Positions 1-10,384 are shown, counted from the first letter of the stretch. The stretch is 64,000 nucleotides of DNA from Rhyacophila brunnea (GCA_022495005.1 JAGYXB010002024.1:806001-870000); one strand, 5' to 3'. The notes: generated by a model not told the origin, from the letters alone. Numbers and translations are program-made.

Positions 1-215
1 GTCACCTCGTAGCATAGAGGATAATGCGCGGACGGGGCGTAAACCCAGAGATGCAGGGTTCGATTCATTTTTCAAAAAAAGATATTTTCTATTGGTTATA
101 ATATATTCTCTCGGAAGCGTTTTTCAAAAGCATGTATGTTTAATAATTAGAATGCTACATTCTTAAATCATGTGAATTATTCGTTGAATAAATGAAATAG
201 TTAATTAAAAATATA
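1..215 (+). mobile_element. SINE1 copy, cut by window start
   Basis: The copy begins in a tRNA-like head with an A-box-like stretch (about 5-25) and a B-box-like GGTTCGATTC (57-66). It continues into the family body (TTTTCTATTGGTTATAATA, TTTTCAAAAGCATGTATG) and ends in the GAATTATTCGTTGAATAAA tail. The same order of blocks recurs at 4985-5360, 32190-32350 and 37868-38130. A pol III-transcribed retroposon is inferred from the boxes and the copy number. Confidence 0.75.
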
Positions 216-542
216 ATACATTGTACCTTATTATAGCAAAAATTGATTCAGTGTTATATTATTGATTAATTTAATAAAACGCAATTTTTTTTAGTAGTTA
301 TTCCACTTTCAATAAATAAATTTGAACCGGTTTTGTCCGCCTTAGAGGGATATTTTCAACTGAATAATATTTATAAGACAAGTATTTACCAAAAAAATTC
401 AAAAGGCGACACAAATAATCTACCAATACATTGCATTATCCGTCCAATAATACTTTGTTAATAATAATTAAATTTAAATTAATTAGATTGAGATTTGTCC
501 TCAATGATGTAGTTATGAACTAGTAATATCCAATTGAATGGG

Positions 543-934
543 TTATTGCAAGACAATGATATGACACATAATAATTATGAATTTGTTGATTTTGAATAAA
601 ACCAATTCCCAGGGCATACACTCATGTTTTACTTAAGACACTTTAAAAAAATACACTGATTTCTCAATAATTATGATCAATGTGTAGTTCTTCTAAATTC
701 AAATTTTGCTATAAAAATGGTTATATCAATACTATGATATGCCATGCCGGTCAAAATTGATATTGGTCAGTCATCCACGCCTTCTGCTGCAAACAGAATA
801 ATTAGATGTGAGATGTATCGAACGTTTTTATGAGGATAGAAATATTTCCTGTTACAGTAGTGAATGAACAAGAACATTAAATTGCTCATATCTCCAAACT
901 ATGTTTCTGTGGCATATCATTGTCTTGCAATGTC
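543..934. repeat. Possible MITE with 23-bp inverted ends
   Basis: ATTGCAAGACAATGATATG at 543 returns inverted at about 912-934 with one mismatch over 23 bp. If the element starts at TGCAAGAC, both sides are flanked by AT, but such a short flank is weak evidence for a target duplication. The interior is AT-rich and non-coding. The rest of 216-1067 holds nothing I recognise. Confidence 0.45.
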
Positions 935-1067
935 TTCCCCTTCAATAAAATTGTTCAGCGATTGTCGTGAGGCTGCTCGCTCAGTCAGTACGCAGCTTAC
1001 GATTATCTTCGAATACAATGCAAACACCTGTTTGTAGTAAATAAATATTTTTGTTTGCACATTTTCT

Positions 1068-1511
1068 TTATTTCAATATACAAATAATTACAAGATAAAA
1101 AGAACTTTTTATAAATAACGTTTTTAAATTCAGTTGAACCATACCTATAAATTTGACTTGACTAGTTTAAACGATCAAAAAAATTTGTGCTTGACATGTC
1201 ATATTGATTTCCATAGTAACGCACGTATAGATTAATAATTTAGTAGCTAGCACCCCAAACCCCTAGCAACCAATAATGGTGTCGAAATAACTTTTCATAC
1301 AAAATAGAATTAACTGAAAATGAATTCATTTCTACTTGAAGATGGCAAAAAGTATTAAAAAAATGCATTGGCATCGTGTTCGGATATATTCTAAAAGTTT
1401 CAAATCTCTAGTTAGTCGGAAAGTTAGTAAAAAATCGATTGGAAGATTTTTACCGGACAAAGAACCACCGGAAAAATAAGAATACGAGCTAAGAAAAACG
1501 TTGTAAAATAT
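1068..1511 (+). mobile_element. R460 repeat, copy A
   Basis: This is one of five copies of an unclassified family (others at 9184, 13801, 33672 and 58683). It begins near ATTACAAGATAAAAAGAACT and ends in AAAACGTTGTAAAA. The 444-bp copy is flanked by an exact 8-bp duplication, CATTTTCT, at 1060-1067 and 1512-1519. A TACAACGTTTTTA-like block near the start is inverted at the end in better copies. A GTTGCTAGG-type hairpin lies in the middle. The 8-bp duplication points to a DNA transposon; the superfamily is not resolved. Confidence 0.75.
1342..1479 (+). CDS. Small ORF inside R460 copy A
   Basis: A 45-codon ORF starts MAKSIKKMHWHRVRIYSK, is rich in Lys, Arg and Ser, and ends in PDKEPPEK. The same start and frame occur in the copies at 9494-9583 (29 codons) and on the minus strand from 58836, where a TAA replaces a codon that is open here. 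The copy at 33672 diverges after about 15 codons and the one at 13801 is stopped early. I do not recognise the protein. It could be a remnant of the parent element's gene or chance. Confidence 0.25.
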   Translation: MAKSIKKMHWHRVRIYSKSFKSLVSRKVSKKSIGRFLPDKEPPEK

Positions 1512-1519
1512 CATTTTCT

Positions 1520-2345
1520 ATAATGTAAATATGAACATTCATAGTTTAGTGCCGTAGTGTGACAATAGTGGGCCTTGGGTGTTGTAGATGACAGTCTAGT
1601 AATATAGTTGGTTTTCTCCAAGCCAAGATAGACAATTTTGAAGGTCTGCTTTTGGTCTTGAAATAAAAGCGACAAATTATAAGCTTACAACACGAAGAAT
1701 AAGAAAGTACTGGCTACATTCAAACGCACCTGGAATCTACAGGAATAGTCTCAGGACGGTACTTTTGGTTGATAACATAATACACTTTATTGTGCACACT
1801 CAGGTATGCCAATAATTTCGTAAATATCTAATTGAAACAATCAAATATCAATAAAAACGTACCGATCAATAAATATCAAAAGCCCATTTGCGGTGACAAC
1901 TTTGGCCAGAGCTTTTTCCCGACAGTAAAAATAATACATATAAAAAGAAAGAACGGGATATCTTTTACAACCGTCCGGTCTTATAAAAAACTTTATGCGA
2001 ACGATGATTTATTTCCTCGGAATGTGTTTGGTAAGGAAAGATTTCACTCTGTAGGTAAGTATGCGGTGGTATTGCCAACACCCGACCGTTAAATAATTAT
2101 ATCAGTCAGGTGTGGAAAGAAACTATCTTACTAATTTTTGTCATAAAATAATTGGTGAAATATTAAGTGTGTATTAATGACGTAAAAATAAATAATTATT
2201 TTAAATGCACATTTATCTTTAATTCAGTATTATCAATCAGGACTCTTTCAACTGATTATGGAAGTTGACAATGTCACTGTAAGCAGACTCTACTATTTTC
2301 GATAATTGATTGTTAAATAATAACACCATTTTTTTCTTCTCATGG
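1520..2345. other. Unassigned AT-rich stretch
   Basis: No repeat shared with the rest of the window was noticed. An 86-codon frame at 1832-2092 (+) resembles no family I know and has no neighbouring exon signal, so I do not call it a gene. Confidence 0.4.
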
Positions 2346-2353
2346 ATCAAAAG

Positions 2354-2909
2354 CAGGGACGCGCCAAGGGCAGCTGCCGTTCAGTTACCAGCCTAAAATT
2401 GCCGCTCCCCAAATAATAACTATTTTTAATTGAAAATATGATAGAAGTCAACGAAAAATTGCAGCAATTATTTTATTGCCATCGATATATTGACATAATT
2501 AATTTATTTAATGACACATTCACTGCTGACCAATTAATTACTAATTAATTACCACATTTAATTATCATGCAAATAGAATCTAATAGCCATCTAATGGTCA
2601 CGCGCCTAGCGCGTTTTTAGAGCTGAAATACTTTTTATTAAAGTAGTACCCTGAATTATAATATCAAGTTTTAAATCGATGGATATATTATATAGAGGGA
2701 ACATGGAAGTATTCATAAATTAATATTTAATGTTATAAAAAATAATTGCAACTCGGGCAACTTTTTTCCATATTAAAGTAGGTACATTTATATAATTGAA
2801 TACCATAATATATTTTTTAAAACATTATTTAATTCAGACTTTGGCCACCCCCTGAATCCTACCGCCCATGTCTTTCGCACCCCTAAAAACCCCGCATGGC
2901 GCGTCCGTG
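2354..2909. mobile_element. hAT-type MITE with 8-bp duplication
   Basis: The left end CAGGGACGCGCCA is matched by the inverted right end TGGCGCGTCCGTG (2897-2909). The flanks ATCAAAAG (2346-2353) and GTCAAAAG (2910-2917) agree at 7 of 8 positions, as expected for hAT insertion. The 556-bp interior is non-coding and contains an older dispersed repeat at 2520-2620. Confidence 0.75.
2520..2620. repeat. Old dispersed repeat (~100 bp), copy 1
   Basis: The pattern ATTAATTACCACATTTAA, then an AATGGYCA-like block and a CGCG-containing end, recurs diverged at 4540-4650, 24790-24870 and 27955-28065. It lies inside the hAT MITE at 2354-2909. Class unknown. Confidence 0.45.
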
Positions 2910-3009
2910 GTCAAAAGTTTATAAAAGAATTCATTTTAAAATTAACCAAATTACACTACATATTACATTGACAGATATACGTTTTTTACAAAACAAATGC
3001 ACATATATT

Positions 3010-3160
3010 TTTCCCACATTGGCCAAGCGGTAATGAATCCTGAGCTTAGCAAATTCACATGGTGTTTTTCAATGTGTGTTTAGATCCACAGTATGCACTA
3101 ACAGAAAGGTTGAGCAAGTAGCTAACATCGATTTCTTGTTAAGTCAAAAATATATTAGAA
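3010..3160 (+). mobile_element. SINE2, degenerate copy
   Basis: An eroded tRNA-like head (about 3020-3055) leads into the SINE2 body: GTGTTTTTCAATGTGTG, GGTTGAGCAAGTAGCTAACAT and a TTCTTGTTAAGTCAAAAA end. It matches the better copy at 21430-21675. Confidence 0.6.
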
Positions 3161-3164
3161 CAAC

Positions 3165-4540
3165 TTTAACACTGGGCGGTCATATGTTCTGTGGTTAAAC
3201 TATGGTTACTTATAATATTTATTGTGAATACATTTACTAAGAAGCAATGCTGACTTGTGAATATAGGCATACCATGTCATTCGTAGAGATGAAACATCTA
3301 GATTATGGATAATCAAGAAAAAATATTACACAAAATAAATACTTACATATTTTTAGTGTTTTCTTATAGCTGAACTGTAATAAGCAAGCATACAATTATC
3401 ATATGACGAGTATTTTAATGTTTATATTTTTATTATTATTATTAATACATTATTTTCCATAAAGATATGTTTTTCCAGCAGTTAATTAAATGCAGCAGAG
3501 ATATTCTAACGGTTAAGACAGTAACACATTTCTGTTATTTTCATTGCTCTAAATTAACAAAGCAATTCTAAGTATAAACAGTGTGGTTATCTACAATAAT
3601 TATTGGTAAGACAGTGATAATTCGTAATACTTCGAAAATTTAAGTTGATATGCAAGTCGTATGAAATACGTCTGTTTTATTTTTAACTCGACCAAGTTCG
3701 TATGTGCTCGTATATGCATTCCGACCCGAAGCAAAATTTTATGTAGGTACAAACGTCAAGCAATAATCTAACATAACCTATTATATTTGACAGCTCGCTG
3801 TTAACTATAAGTTGAGGCGGCTCAATTCTCAATATCGTGGGGTTGCTGACAAAAGTTGATACGTCGATAATTTAGGTATTTGGAGTTAAAAACTAATTAT
3901 GTGTCTATATATAAATAAATATATAATATAGAACATGCACACAAGCCACAAATAAATTTGCATTATTCCTAATTTTAGAGGCATATCAAACTTCAAATTG
4001 TAATTACTCCATAACATGATTTCGAGACTAACCTCACGATATTATATGTAATTGACATACTCTATCTCGCTCTAAAACAATTAACACGGCCATGAAAGGC
4101 CGTGTTAAAATATAGCACGTTTGACGGCTAACTTCCCTAAGGTAATTAACTGCCTGAATACATAAAGTGATAAATGTGGTATGTTTATCACATTTATCAC
4201 TTTTTAAATTGCTTTTGGAGTTAAGTGTTATGTTAGAATAGACTCGCAGAACCATCAATACGTTAAAGGAATGATTCACAAAATTATTTCGATGTTTATT
4301 TGGTAACACTGAATGCGGTCAGCGGAAAAGACAAAGTAACGGCCAGAGTGAGTTTTTTTGCGGAAACGATAGAGGATCACTTTTAAGGCTTTCCACTGAA
4401 CAAAAAATAGCTACTCATCTCAACCATAACAACGTTTGCCGATTCAGAGTCCTATCATTGTGTATTGGATAGGAAATGGAAACAAAGGCTGCTTAATTTT
4501 TTAAATATTAATTATTCGCGAATAATCACGGTAGTTAATC
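3165..4540. other. Unassigned, with two perfect hairpins
   Basis: No coding or shared repeat was recognised. Two exact inverted repeats stand out: 4081-4091 with 4098-4108 (11-bp stem, 6-nt loop, TTAACACGGCC arm) and 4164-4178 with 4189-4203 (15-bp stem, AAAGTGATAAATGTG arm). Their role is unknown. Confidence 0.5.
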
Positions 4541-4650
4541 ACTGCTGAAGTTTTAAATAGATTTTAATTACCACATTTAAATTACACGTTAATTATATCG
4601 AATGGCCAACTAGTCCAAACCGCGCCAGTCACGGTGTTAGCACTAAATGA
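4540..4650. repeat. Old dispersed repeat, copy 2
   Basis: It shares CACTGCTGA, TTAATTACCACATTTAAA, ACGTTAATTATATCGAATGG and an AACCGCGCC end with the copies at 2520, 24790 and 27955. Confidence 0.5.
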
Positions 4651-4727
4651 GTTAAGAAGATTGTCATCTTCAACTTATGGCTATTGCTATGAAAACATAA
4701 GTGTGTTTGACAAAGTATTTATGTCGA

Positions 4728-4753
4728 ATCTTAGCATCCTACCTCCACCTTTT
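4728..4753. repeat. Orphan hAT terminus
   Basis: GCATCCTACCTCCACCTTTTG followed by CCACTG is the inverted form of the CAGTGGCGAAGGG..GGAGGTAGGCTG ends seen at 10719 and at the borders of 49796-53878. The partner end was not found. Confidence 0.5.
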
Positions 4754-4774
4754 GCCACTGAGTAGTGTGAAAAA

Positions 4775-4905
4775 ATCTCCAAAAAATCTAGTACGAATCA
4801 CATACCTACTTAGATTTATTGTAACCTCACTGGGAATCGAACTAAAAACTTTCGGTATGGTAAGCCAGTGCCATACGCATTTCGGCTACAAGGGTTAGGT
4901 ACATG
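4775..4905 (-). mobile_element. tRNA-headed SINE fragment
   Basis: Read on the minus strand it has an A-box-like TAGCCGAAATGCGTATGG and a B box AGTTCGATTCC with a T-arm-like surround. It is not a full cloverleaf, so I read it as a SINE head and not a tRNA gene. Confidence 0.5.
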
Positions 4906-4984
4906 TTAGTGATAAGAAATCAATTTGCAATAAAAGTCTCAGAAAATTATAATAATGCAATATAAATATTTATTTATAATATAA

Positions 4985-5360
4985 TATCTACTAGGTAATA
5001 GAATGATTCAATGGATAATTAAAAATTATTAGCAAGTAAGTTACAACAAAAAATCTTGGAGTGATCCGTGACGTCGGTTAGTAATTAAAGTAATACCTAC
5101 TTTGATTTAAAACACAAAAGCTAATCGCCAATGTAGCTCAATTTAGAAAGCGGTTGAGTGAGTATTAAAAGCTCTTGATTAAAATTTGCTGTGATTAAGT
5201 ATGGCTCTTTTAGCATTGTGGTCAATGTGCATGGGCGCGATACCCGAGAGGTGGAGGTTCGATTCCTGCGGGGTTTTTTACTTTTTTCAAAGAGATTTTT
5301 TCTATTGGTTATAATATATTTTCTCAGAAGTGTTTTCAAAATTATGTATGTAAAGTATAA
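4985..5360 (+). mobile_element. SINE1, long copy
   Basis: The 5' region (5020-5190: ATCCGTGACGTCGGTTAGTA, ACCTACTTTGATTTAAA) precedes a tRNA-like head at about 5200-5275 with B box GGTTCGATTCC. The TTTTCTATTGGTTATAATA body and TTTTCAAAATTATGTATG tail follow. The far end is truncated. It shows the 5' region is part of the family, since it recurs at 32090 and, inverted, at 22970-23060. Confidence 0.75.
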
Positions 5361-6004
5361 TTTAATGAATATACATTTTTAGGACACCCTTTTCTGTTAA
5401 ATGGTTCCTAGAAAATGTTCATATATACCTACAGAACAAGTAGATTAGTACGTGACTTGCAAGGAAATTGCCCCGTGCAAAATGGCCAGATATAAATGGG
5501 AAAGATAAAAAATACAAAGGTTTTTGTTTCAATAGTATTTTTGTTATTATTGTCTAACGAAATGCCACAATAAAGTTCTTTAATGGCCTTCAACCCAAAG
5601 CCTTTACGTTATTGTATTTGAAGTCGGAATAATAGACGTTATATTAATTCAATACAAAATAAAAGATATACTATAACATTAGTCTTTCTCTAATATTATA
5701 TAACCAGTTTCTAATCATATTTTAGTCATAACTATCTATGTCCAAATGAGGCGTGTATTTTAAAGTGAACTTATTCCACACTCAACAAATTTTTGGCATA
5801 AGCCAAAAAAAATGTTTACGGTGTTGATGCTACGTAAATAATATGTTTTTTGTATTGGAATAAGTTACTTTTATAACTAACACTGACTTTGAAGTTGATT
5901 TTTCTACTGGATTGAACGCTATTAGGTTCTTTTATACAAATTTATCCTTTAAATTCTGGCATTCATAACTCATTTTCGTCAAGTAGTGGAAAAAATTCAC
6001 TTTG
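5361..6004. other. Unassigned AT-rich stretch
   Basis: No shared repeat, inverted pair or coding similarity was noticed. Confidence 0.4.
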
Positions 6005-6640
6005 ACAATACACCCCTCAAATAAACTATGACGTCCTGACATATTTTACGTGACAATACATCCATAATGCTCCTACATGCACGTGCATGGATTTACTTGC
6101 ACCGATAGTGTGTATTATAACCTATCGCGATAATAACAGTTGACACGTAAAAGTGATCACTGTCTCGCCAATCTCATTATTCAAAAGTAAGCGAGACGCG
6201 ATGTTATTTATATATTTAAGAAAACAAAAGATTGTGGACATAACAAATCTAAATTCAAGACGTTCACAACATTTACATTATAATAAATATTACCCTCACA
6301 GGAGAGAAAAATAGAATATAATATATATAATAATAATTTAAAAAAACATAGGTACAATTTCTACAGGAAAATAAAAAAATAAAAAAAAAATGCAATTTTA
6401 TGCAGAAAAATAAAATTTCGAATGCAAAATACATAGCACGTCATCGAAAATGTCTACATCTTTGGGAAGCGCATTGACAAGTCTTGCATCCCACGGTAAT
6501 GGTGCCCGATAGGCTTGACATGAGGAAACGGTTCCGATCTAAAATAAATCAAGGCTGCGACCACGTAGGTAATTGACAGGCACATGTGAATTCAAATTCT
6601 TCACCAGGATTGGAAACCATACCTCGCGATAACAGGCAAA
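6005..6640 (-). mobile_element. LINE 3' end (family G)
   Basis: On the minus strand the sequence runs parallel to 37010-37860: CTACGTGGTCGCAGCC, a CAATGCGCTTCCCAAAGATG block, a T-rich 3' UTR and AACGTCTTGAATTTAGATTT. The frame is broken. The better copy encodes LPRRAKLVNALPKDADIFI, which resembles the C-terminal end of jockey/CR1-type reverse transcriptase ORFs. Its outer part (6060-6210) carries a TGCACGTGCATGGATTTACT module also present in the other copy. Confidence 0.55.
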
Positions 6641-6904
6641 AGAAATTCAAGAGCAGAAAAGACCTCCAAGATTCAAGAGAGTGAGAAGTAAGCATGCCTT
6701 GTAGAAAGGCAGTCAGGATTGTTTGGTAAAATTTGACAGGTCATGAAAAATGGTTAATTTCAAAATGAGTCGGTGTAGTTCGTTTTTTTTTACCGGCAGG
6801 TTTGCTACAACCGTTATACTAGGCGCATGATTCAATAATTGCGGCATGAAAATTCAGAGGATTCTGAACTTTTTTTGATTTATGCATGCAATCTTGCAAT
6901 AATT

Positions 6905-7000
6905 TGCATAATAAAACGTGTTTACACGTGAATTTTTTGTTATTGCTGCGATAATACGTACTGTCAGCAGGAAATCTATGCACGTGTAAACAGGTTATAA
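6905..7000. repeat. CACGTG inverted-repeat module
   Basis: GTTTACACGTGAAT near 6919 is matched inverted by ATGCACGTGTAAACAGG near 6977, around a GCGATAATACG centre. Related modules lie at 6060-6150 and 37730-37830 beside the LINE G ends. The class is unclear; it may be a small MITE. Confidence 0.4.
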
Positions 7001-7144
7001 TAACACGAAGATAAACACTAAATAATAATTTAAATTTTGTATCCTATTATTATAAATCAGTTGTTTTAACCCTTTTCCTTCTGTATCATGGCGTCTTCTT
7101 CTTTTGGTACCTTCTTTAATCGAAGGCCGGTGAACAACTTGCAG

Positions 7145-7245
7145 TTAGTACCTACTCTTTTCTATGGCCCCCGGAAGAGGGGGCTGACAGGGCCCTAGCC
7201 TGAGCGCCCGGGCTCAGGAGGGGCCCGGCGAGGTGAGTCGATCAG
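7145..7245. other. GC-rich hairpin island
   Basis: A sharply GC-rich patch in AT-rich DNA has two strong hairpins: GCCCCCGGAAGAGGGGGC and CCTGAGCGCCCGGGCTCAGG. No tRNA, rRNA or coding match was recognised. It may be the end of an unknown element. Confidence 0.4.
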
Positions 7246-7516
7246 ATAAGTGAGATAAACACACATCATAAATTTTCTTCACCAGTAAAGAAAGCGCTTT
7301 TTTCTTTCTATAATATTGTTATTTAAAATTATGTGGTTGTACGACACAATTTTTAATTGTATATCAATACTTGACAACTCCACAATTCGAATGGATCCAT
7401 TAAAATATACAAAACAACACTAAATATACACGTTAATTTTACCGCGAACCTTATTTGGATAACGCTACTGTAACACATAACACGTAAAAACTACTAGTTA
7501 AATTCGTCTCAATTAG

Positions 7517-7620
7517 ACAAAACACGTATAGCTTAGTGGTCAGTGCATATGGGCGTGAATCACAGGAGGCGAAGACTTAAAATATAATATTATTTTATTG
7601 AACATACATAATTTTAAAAC
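7517..7620 (+). mobile_element. SINE1 fragment with flipped tail
   Basis: A SINE1 head (TAGCTTAGTGGTCAGTGCAT, GGGCGTGAATC) is followed after ~40 bp by the family tail in reverse orientation (GAACATACATAATTTTAAAA). A head joined to an inverted tail also occurs at 31985-32090. Confidence 0.55.
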
Positions 7621-7667
7621 ACTTCTTACTCTTAATTATCTTGTTAAATTACACACTCAAGAAAAAG

Positions 7668-8060
7668 GACCGCTTATTGGAACGCCGTTGGTTTATTTCT
7701 ATACACTTTAACTTAATATATTACCAAATTATATCATGGTTTCTCGTTATTTTTACTTTTAAAGTACCAAATGTCACTGTACTCACCAAATGTACTGACG
7801 TTTAATCATTTGTTTACGCAAGGAATTGCAAATAGCCGACAATAATAAATTCGCTGCCTAGGCAACGGAACAATTCTTAACTATAATATTATACTGTATA
7901 ATCGTCACGACTGCAGTATCATACTGTGGCGTTAAGGCAGTGCGTTCGGCTGATAACCGAACAAACAGTGGTTCGAATCCATTCGAGTGCGTTTTTTTTC
8001 GTGTGAAAAAATAAATTCTGTGTTACATGTCACACGCTAAAAATACACTCTGATCTGATT
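7668..8060 (+). mobile_element. SINE5 with tRNA-Ile-like arm
   Basis: A long 5' region (7668-7905, ATTCGCTGCCTAGGCAACGG) precedes a head with TTCGG-CTGATAA-CCGAA, a 5-bp anticodon stem with a 7-nt loop and anticodon GAT, and then B box GGTTCGAATCC (7971-7981). The acceptor stem is not preserved, so it is a retroposon head and not a tRNA gene. A second copy lies at 58388-58682. Confidence 0.65.
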
Positions 8061-8069
8061 TACCAAACG

Positions 8070-8164
8070 CGCTAAAAGAAGTATAACTTCAAAAAAGATT
8101 TTGACTAACTGTTATAATATAACAGTTAGTCAAAATCTTTTTTGAAGTTATACTTCTTTTAGCG
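8070..8164. repeat. Perfect 95-nt palindrome
   Basis: Arms of 47 nt (8070-8116 and 8118-8164) pair without mismatch around a single central A at 8117. The arm contains GAAGTATAACTTC, a block that recurs near 48095, 48760 and 57995. Such symmetry suggests a recent foldback event, for example template switching or hairpin repair. Confidence 0.9.
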
Positions 8165-8745
8165 AATTTATAATATAAATATATTATATTTCTCTAAAGT
8201 ATTTTCAAATTATGTATATTCAAGACAAGGTTTTTATCAATATTCTTAGTATATATTATTCATAATAATAAAATCCTCTGACAATAGTAATGATAAAACT
8301 TTGTATAGGCATTTATTTTGAAATGAAATTTAAGTTAGGTATTCAACAAACTAGTTACCCACCTGTGTCTAAAGCAGTCATATTATTAATATACTGCACG
8401 TAAGCTTACCTATACATGTGTGAAATCCTTTCTCATTTCCTGGTATTTTCTAATGAGGCTTGTATGAGCTTTTCTATGATGTCAGTATTTTCCGCTTGCT
8501 TTGCGGAGTCAGTTACGGGTTCCGTTTAAACTTTAATTTCCTTGAATTTATATTTCACAAATGCCTTCCTTAAATAACACAGAAAAGCTTTAGGAAGTTG
8601 ATATGAAAATGTGGCTTGACGAACTTAATACAGAAATAATATTACAATCTAATTCAGAATTACGCTGTACATTATTTTAATAATATATTTGTATATAATA
8701 ATACAATAACATGTTTATATTTCACATTTTAATATTTGAGTTGCC
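8165..8745. other. Unassigned, SINE-type tail at the start
   Basis: 8180-8240 holds a tail related to SINE1 (AGTATTTTCAAATTATGTAT, then TTCAAGACAAGG). The remainder shows no recognised feature. Confidence 0.4.
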
Positions 8746-8747
8746 TA

Positions 8748-9151
8748 GAGTCATAACTCACATATTATTAAAAAATCGAGTTTTGAGATAATCGCAAAAA
8801 ACCATCGGAGCACTGTTTTTTGGAATTAGAAGTAAAGTATTGAACCCCCTTGAATATTAATGAGTCAGTCTATTTACATTTTTTAAATATATGTAATATA
8901 AATATGCATAAGGCCGCAGACATACAGTACACTATGAGAAATAGAGTTCCCTGATTGGTTAGAAAGGCCTTGGTGACAGTACTCACATTATTCATTGAAA
9001 AATGTGACCTATGACACCAACAGTCAATTTTGTCAACAATTTTCACATGGTTTAAAGTGATTTTTGATATCCAACTATTATTCTTTATATATTTTTTTGT
9101 ATCGCTTGGTGTATTTAAAATAACAAAATTGAAAAATGTGAGTTGTGACTC
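8748..9151. mobile_element. TA-flanked MITE (mariner-like), copy 1
   Basis: GAGTCATAACTCACAT at 8748 is matched inverted by ATGTGAGTTGTGACTC ending at 9151, with TA on both sides. The 404-bp non-coding body includes AAAATTGTTGACAAAGTTGA-like sequence that recurs inverted in the copy at 48997-49404. The TA flanks suggest a Tc1/mariner-derived MITE. Confidence 0.7.
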
Positions 9152-9183
9152 TAAGTAGATTATGAAAAAACATATTTAATCTG

Positions 9184-9660
9184 TTCATTAAATAATTACA
9201 AGATAAAAAGAACTTTTTATATACAACCTTTTTTAATTTTCTGTTGAATTATTAAGCTCAATATGCTCAAACTTGTACTTGATATGAAGTAAATAAAAAA
9301 TAAACAAACAAATATAGGATACTGAAATGTCATTTTGTTTTCCATAGTAACGTACGTATATTATATTAATAATTTAGTTGCTAGGACCACCCACTTAGCA
9401 ACCAATAATAGTGGATTGGATTAAGAATCTCATCCGAAATAACTTTTCATACAAAACAGAATTACCTGAAAATGATTTCAATTCTACTTAAAGATGGCTA
9501 AAAGTATTAAAAGAATGCATTGGCATCGTGTTCTGATATATTCTAAAAGTTTAAAATGTCCAGCTAGTCGGGAAGTCAGTTAAAAATCGATTGCAAGATT
9601 TGTACTGGATAATTAACTACCGGACAAATAAGAATACGAGCTAATAAAAACGTTGTAAAA
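9184..9660 (+). mobile_element. R460 repeat, copy B
   Basis: A full-length copy (477 bp) runs from the ATTACAAGATAAAAAGAACT region to AAAACGTTGTAAAA. The flanks TTAATCTG (9176-9183) and TAAATCTG (9661-9668) agree at 7 of 8 positions, supporting the 8-bp target duplication seen in copy A. The small ORF starts at 9494 and stops at 9583. Confidence 0.75.
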
Positions 9661-10384
9661 TAAATCTGAAAATATTAAATTTTCACAACAACAAAAAACG
9701 TAATTTACCAATGCCTTGGACATTGACCTACCGTAGTAAATATTTTTTTAAACATCATCATTACAATCCCGTATTTAAATACTAGTCACCAATGAATCTC
9801 CAATGCTCAATATACGAGTATTTTAGTATCCTTTTATTAATTCCACTTATATAATTATATAACTATATAACTATTACAAAGCTTTTCAATAAACTATTTA
9901 TTGTATTCAGCAGATTTAAGAATCTATCATCCGTAGTATCCGTGCTAGATACATGCAGACTCATCCCAACCATGGCTTGGTCATCGTAATGGCCGCATCA
10001 TTGGCTTAAAATATTTCGTCGCTGATGCAGGTGGATGCAACCAGCGGACATACCATCACGTCATGTTCCACAGTTCTCCGTCGTGACATTCGTTTCTTGA
10101 AAGATCATCAAGACATACCCACTTCTCACAGTGTTGGTTTTAGTTACTCCGGTTTGAATGTGATTCATCGTCCTCTAGTACCGCGTGTCCCCAGTGGCGG
10201 CTTCTCATCGAGCGCTACTGAGAAGGCTGCGTATTAATATTTCTGGCTCTACCTTTCAATTCTTTCTATCTATAACATAAAGAAGATTTTCCTAGGTTTT
10301 ATGTATAATTGCATTGGCACAATAAGTATTTTTTTATTTTTTAAATTTATTTTATTAAAAAAAACAAACAGTTTATACTAATAA
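9661..10384. other. Unassigned stretch
   Basis: A 70-codon frame at 10025-10237 (+) matches nothing I know. No repeats were noticed. Confidence 0.35.

Noticed and set aside
1832..2092. A small host gene of 86 codons
   Set aside because: No family resemblance, no conserved motif and no splice context; the frame is AT-driven.
4081..4108. Histone mRNA 3' stem-loop
   Set aside because: Stem length and sequence do not fit the conserved GGCTCTTTTCAGAGCC type and no histone gene is near.
7920..8000. A functional tRNA-Ile gene
   Set aside because: The anticodon arm and B box are good, but no acceptor stem pairs around them, and the sequence is embedded in a repeat with a second truncated copy at 58620.
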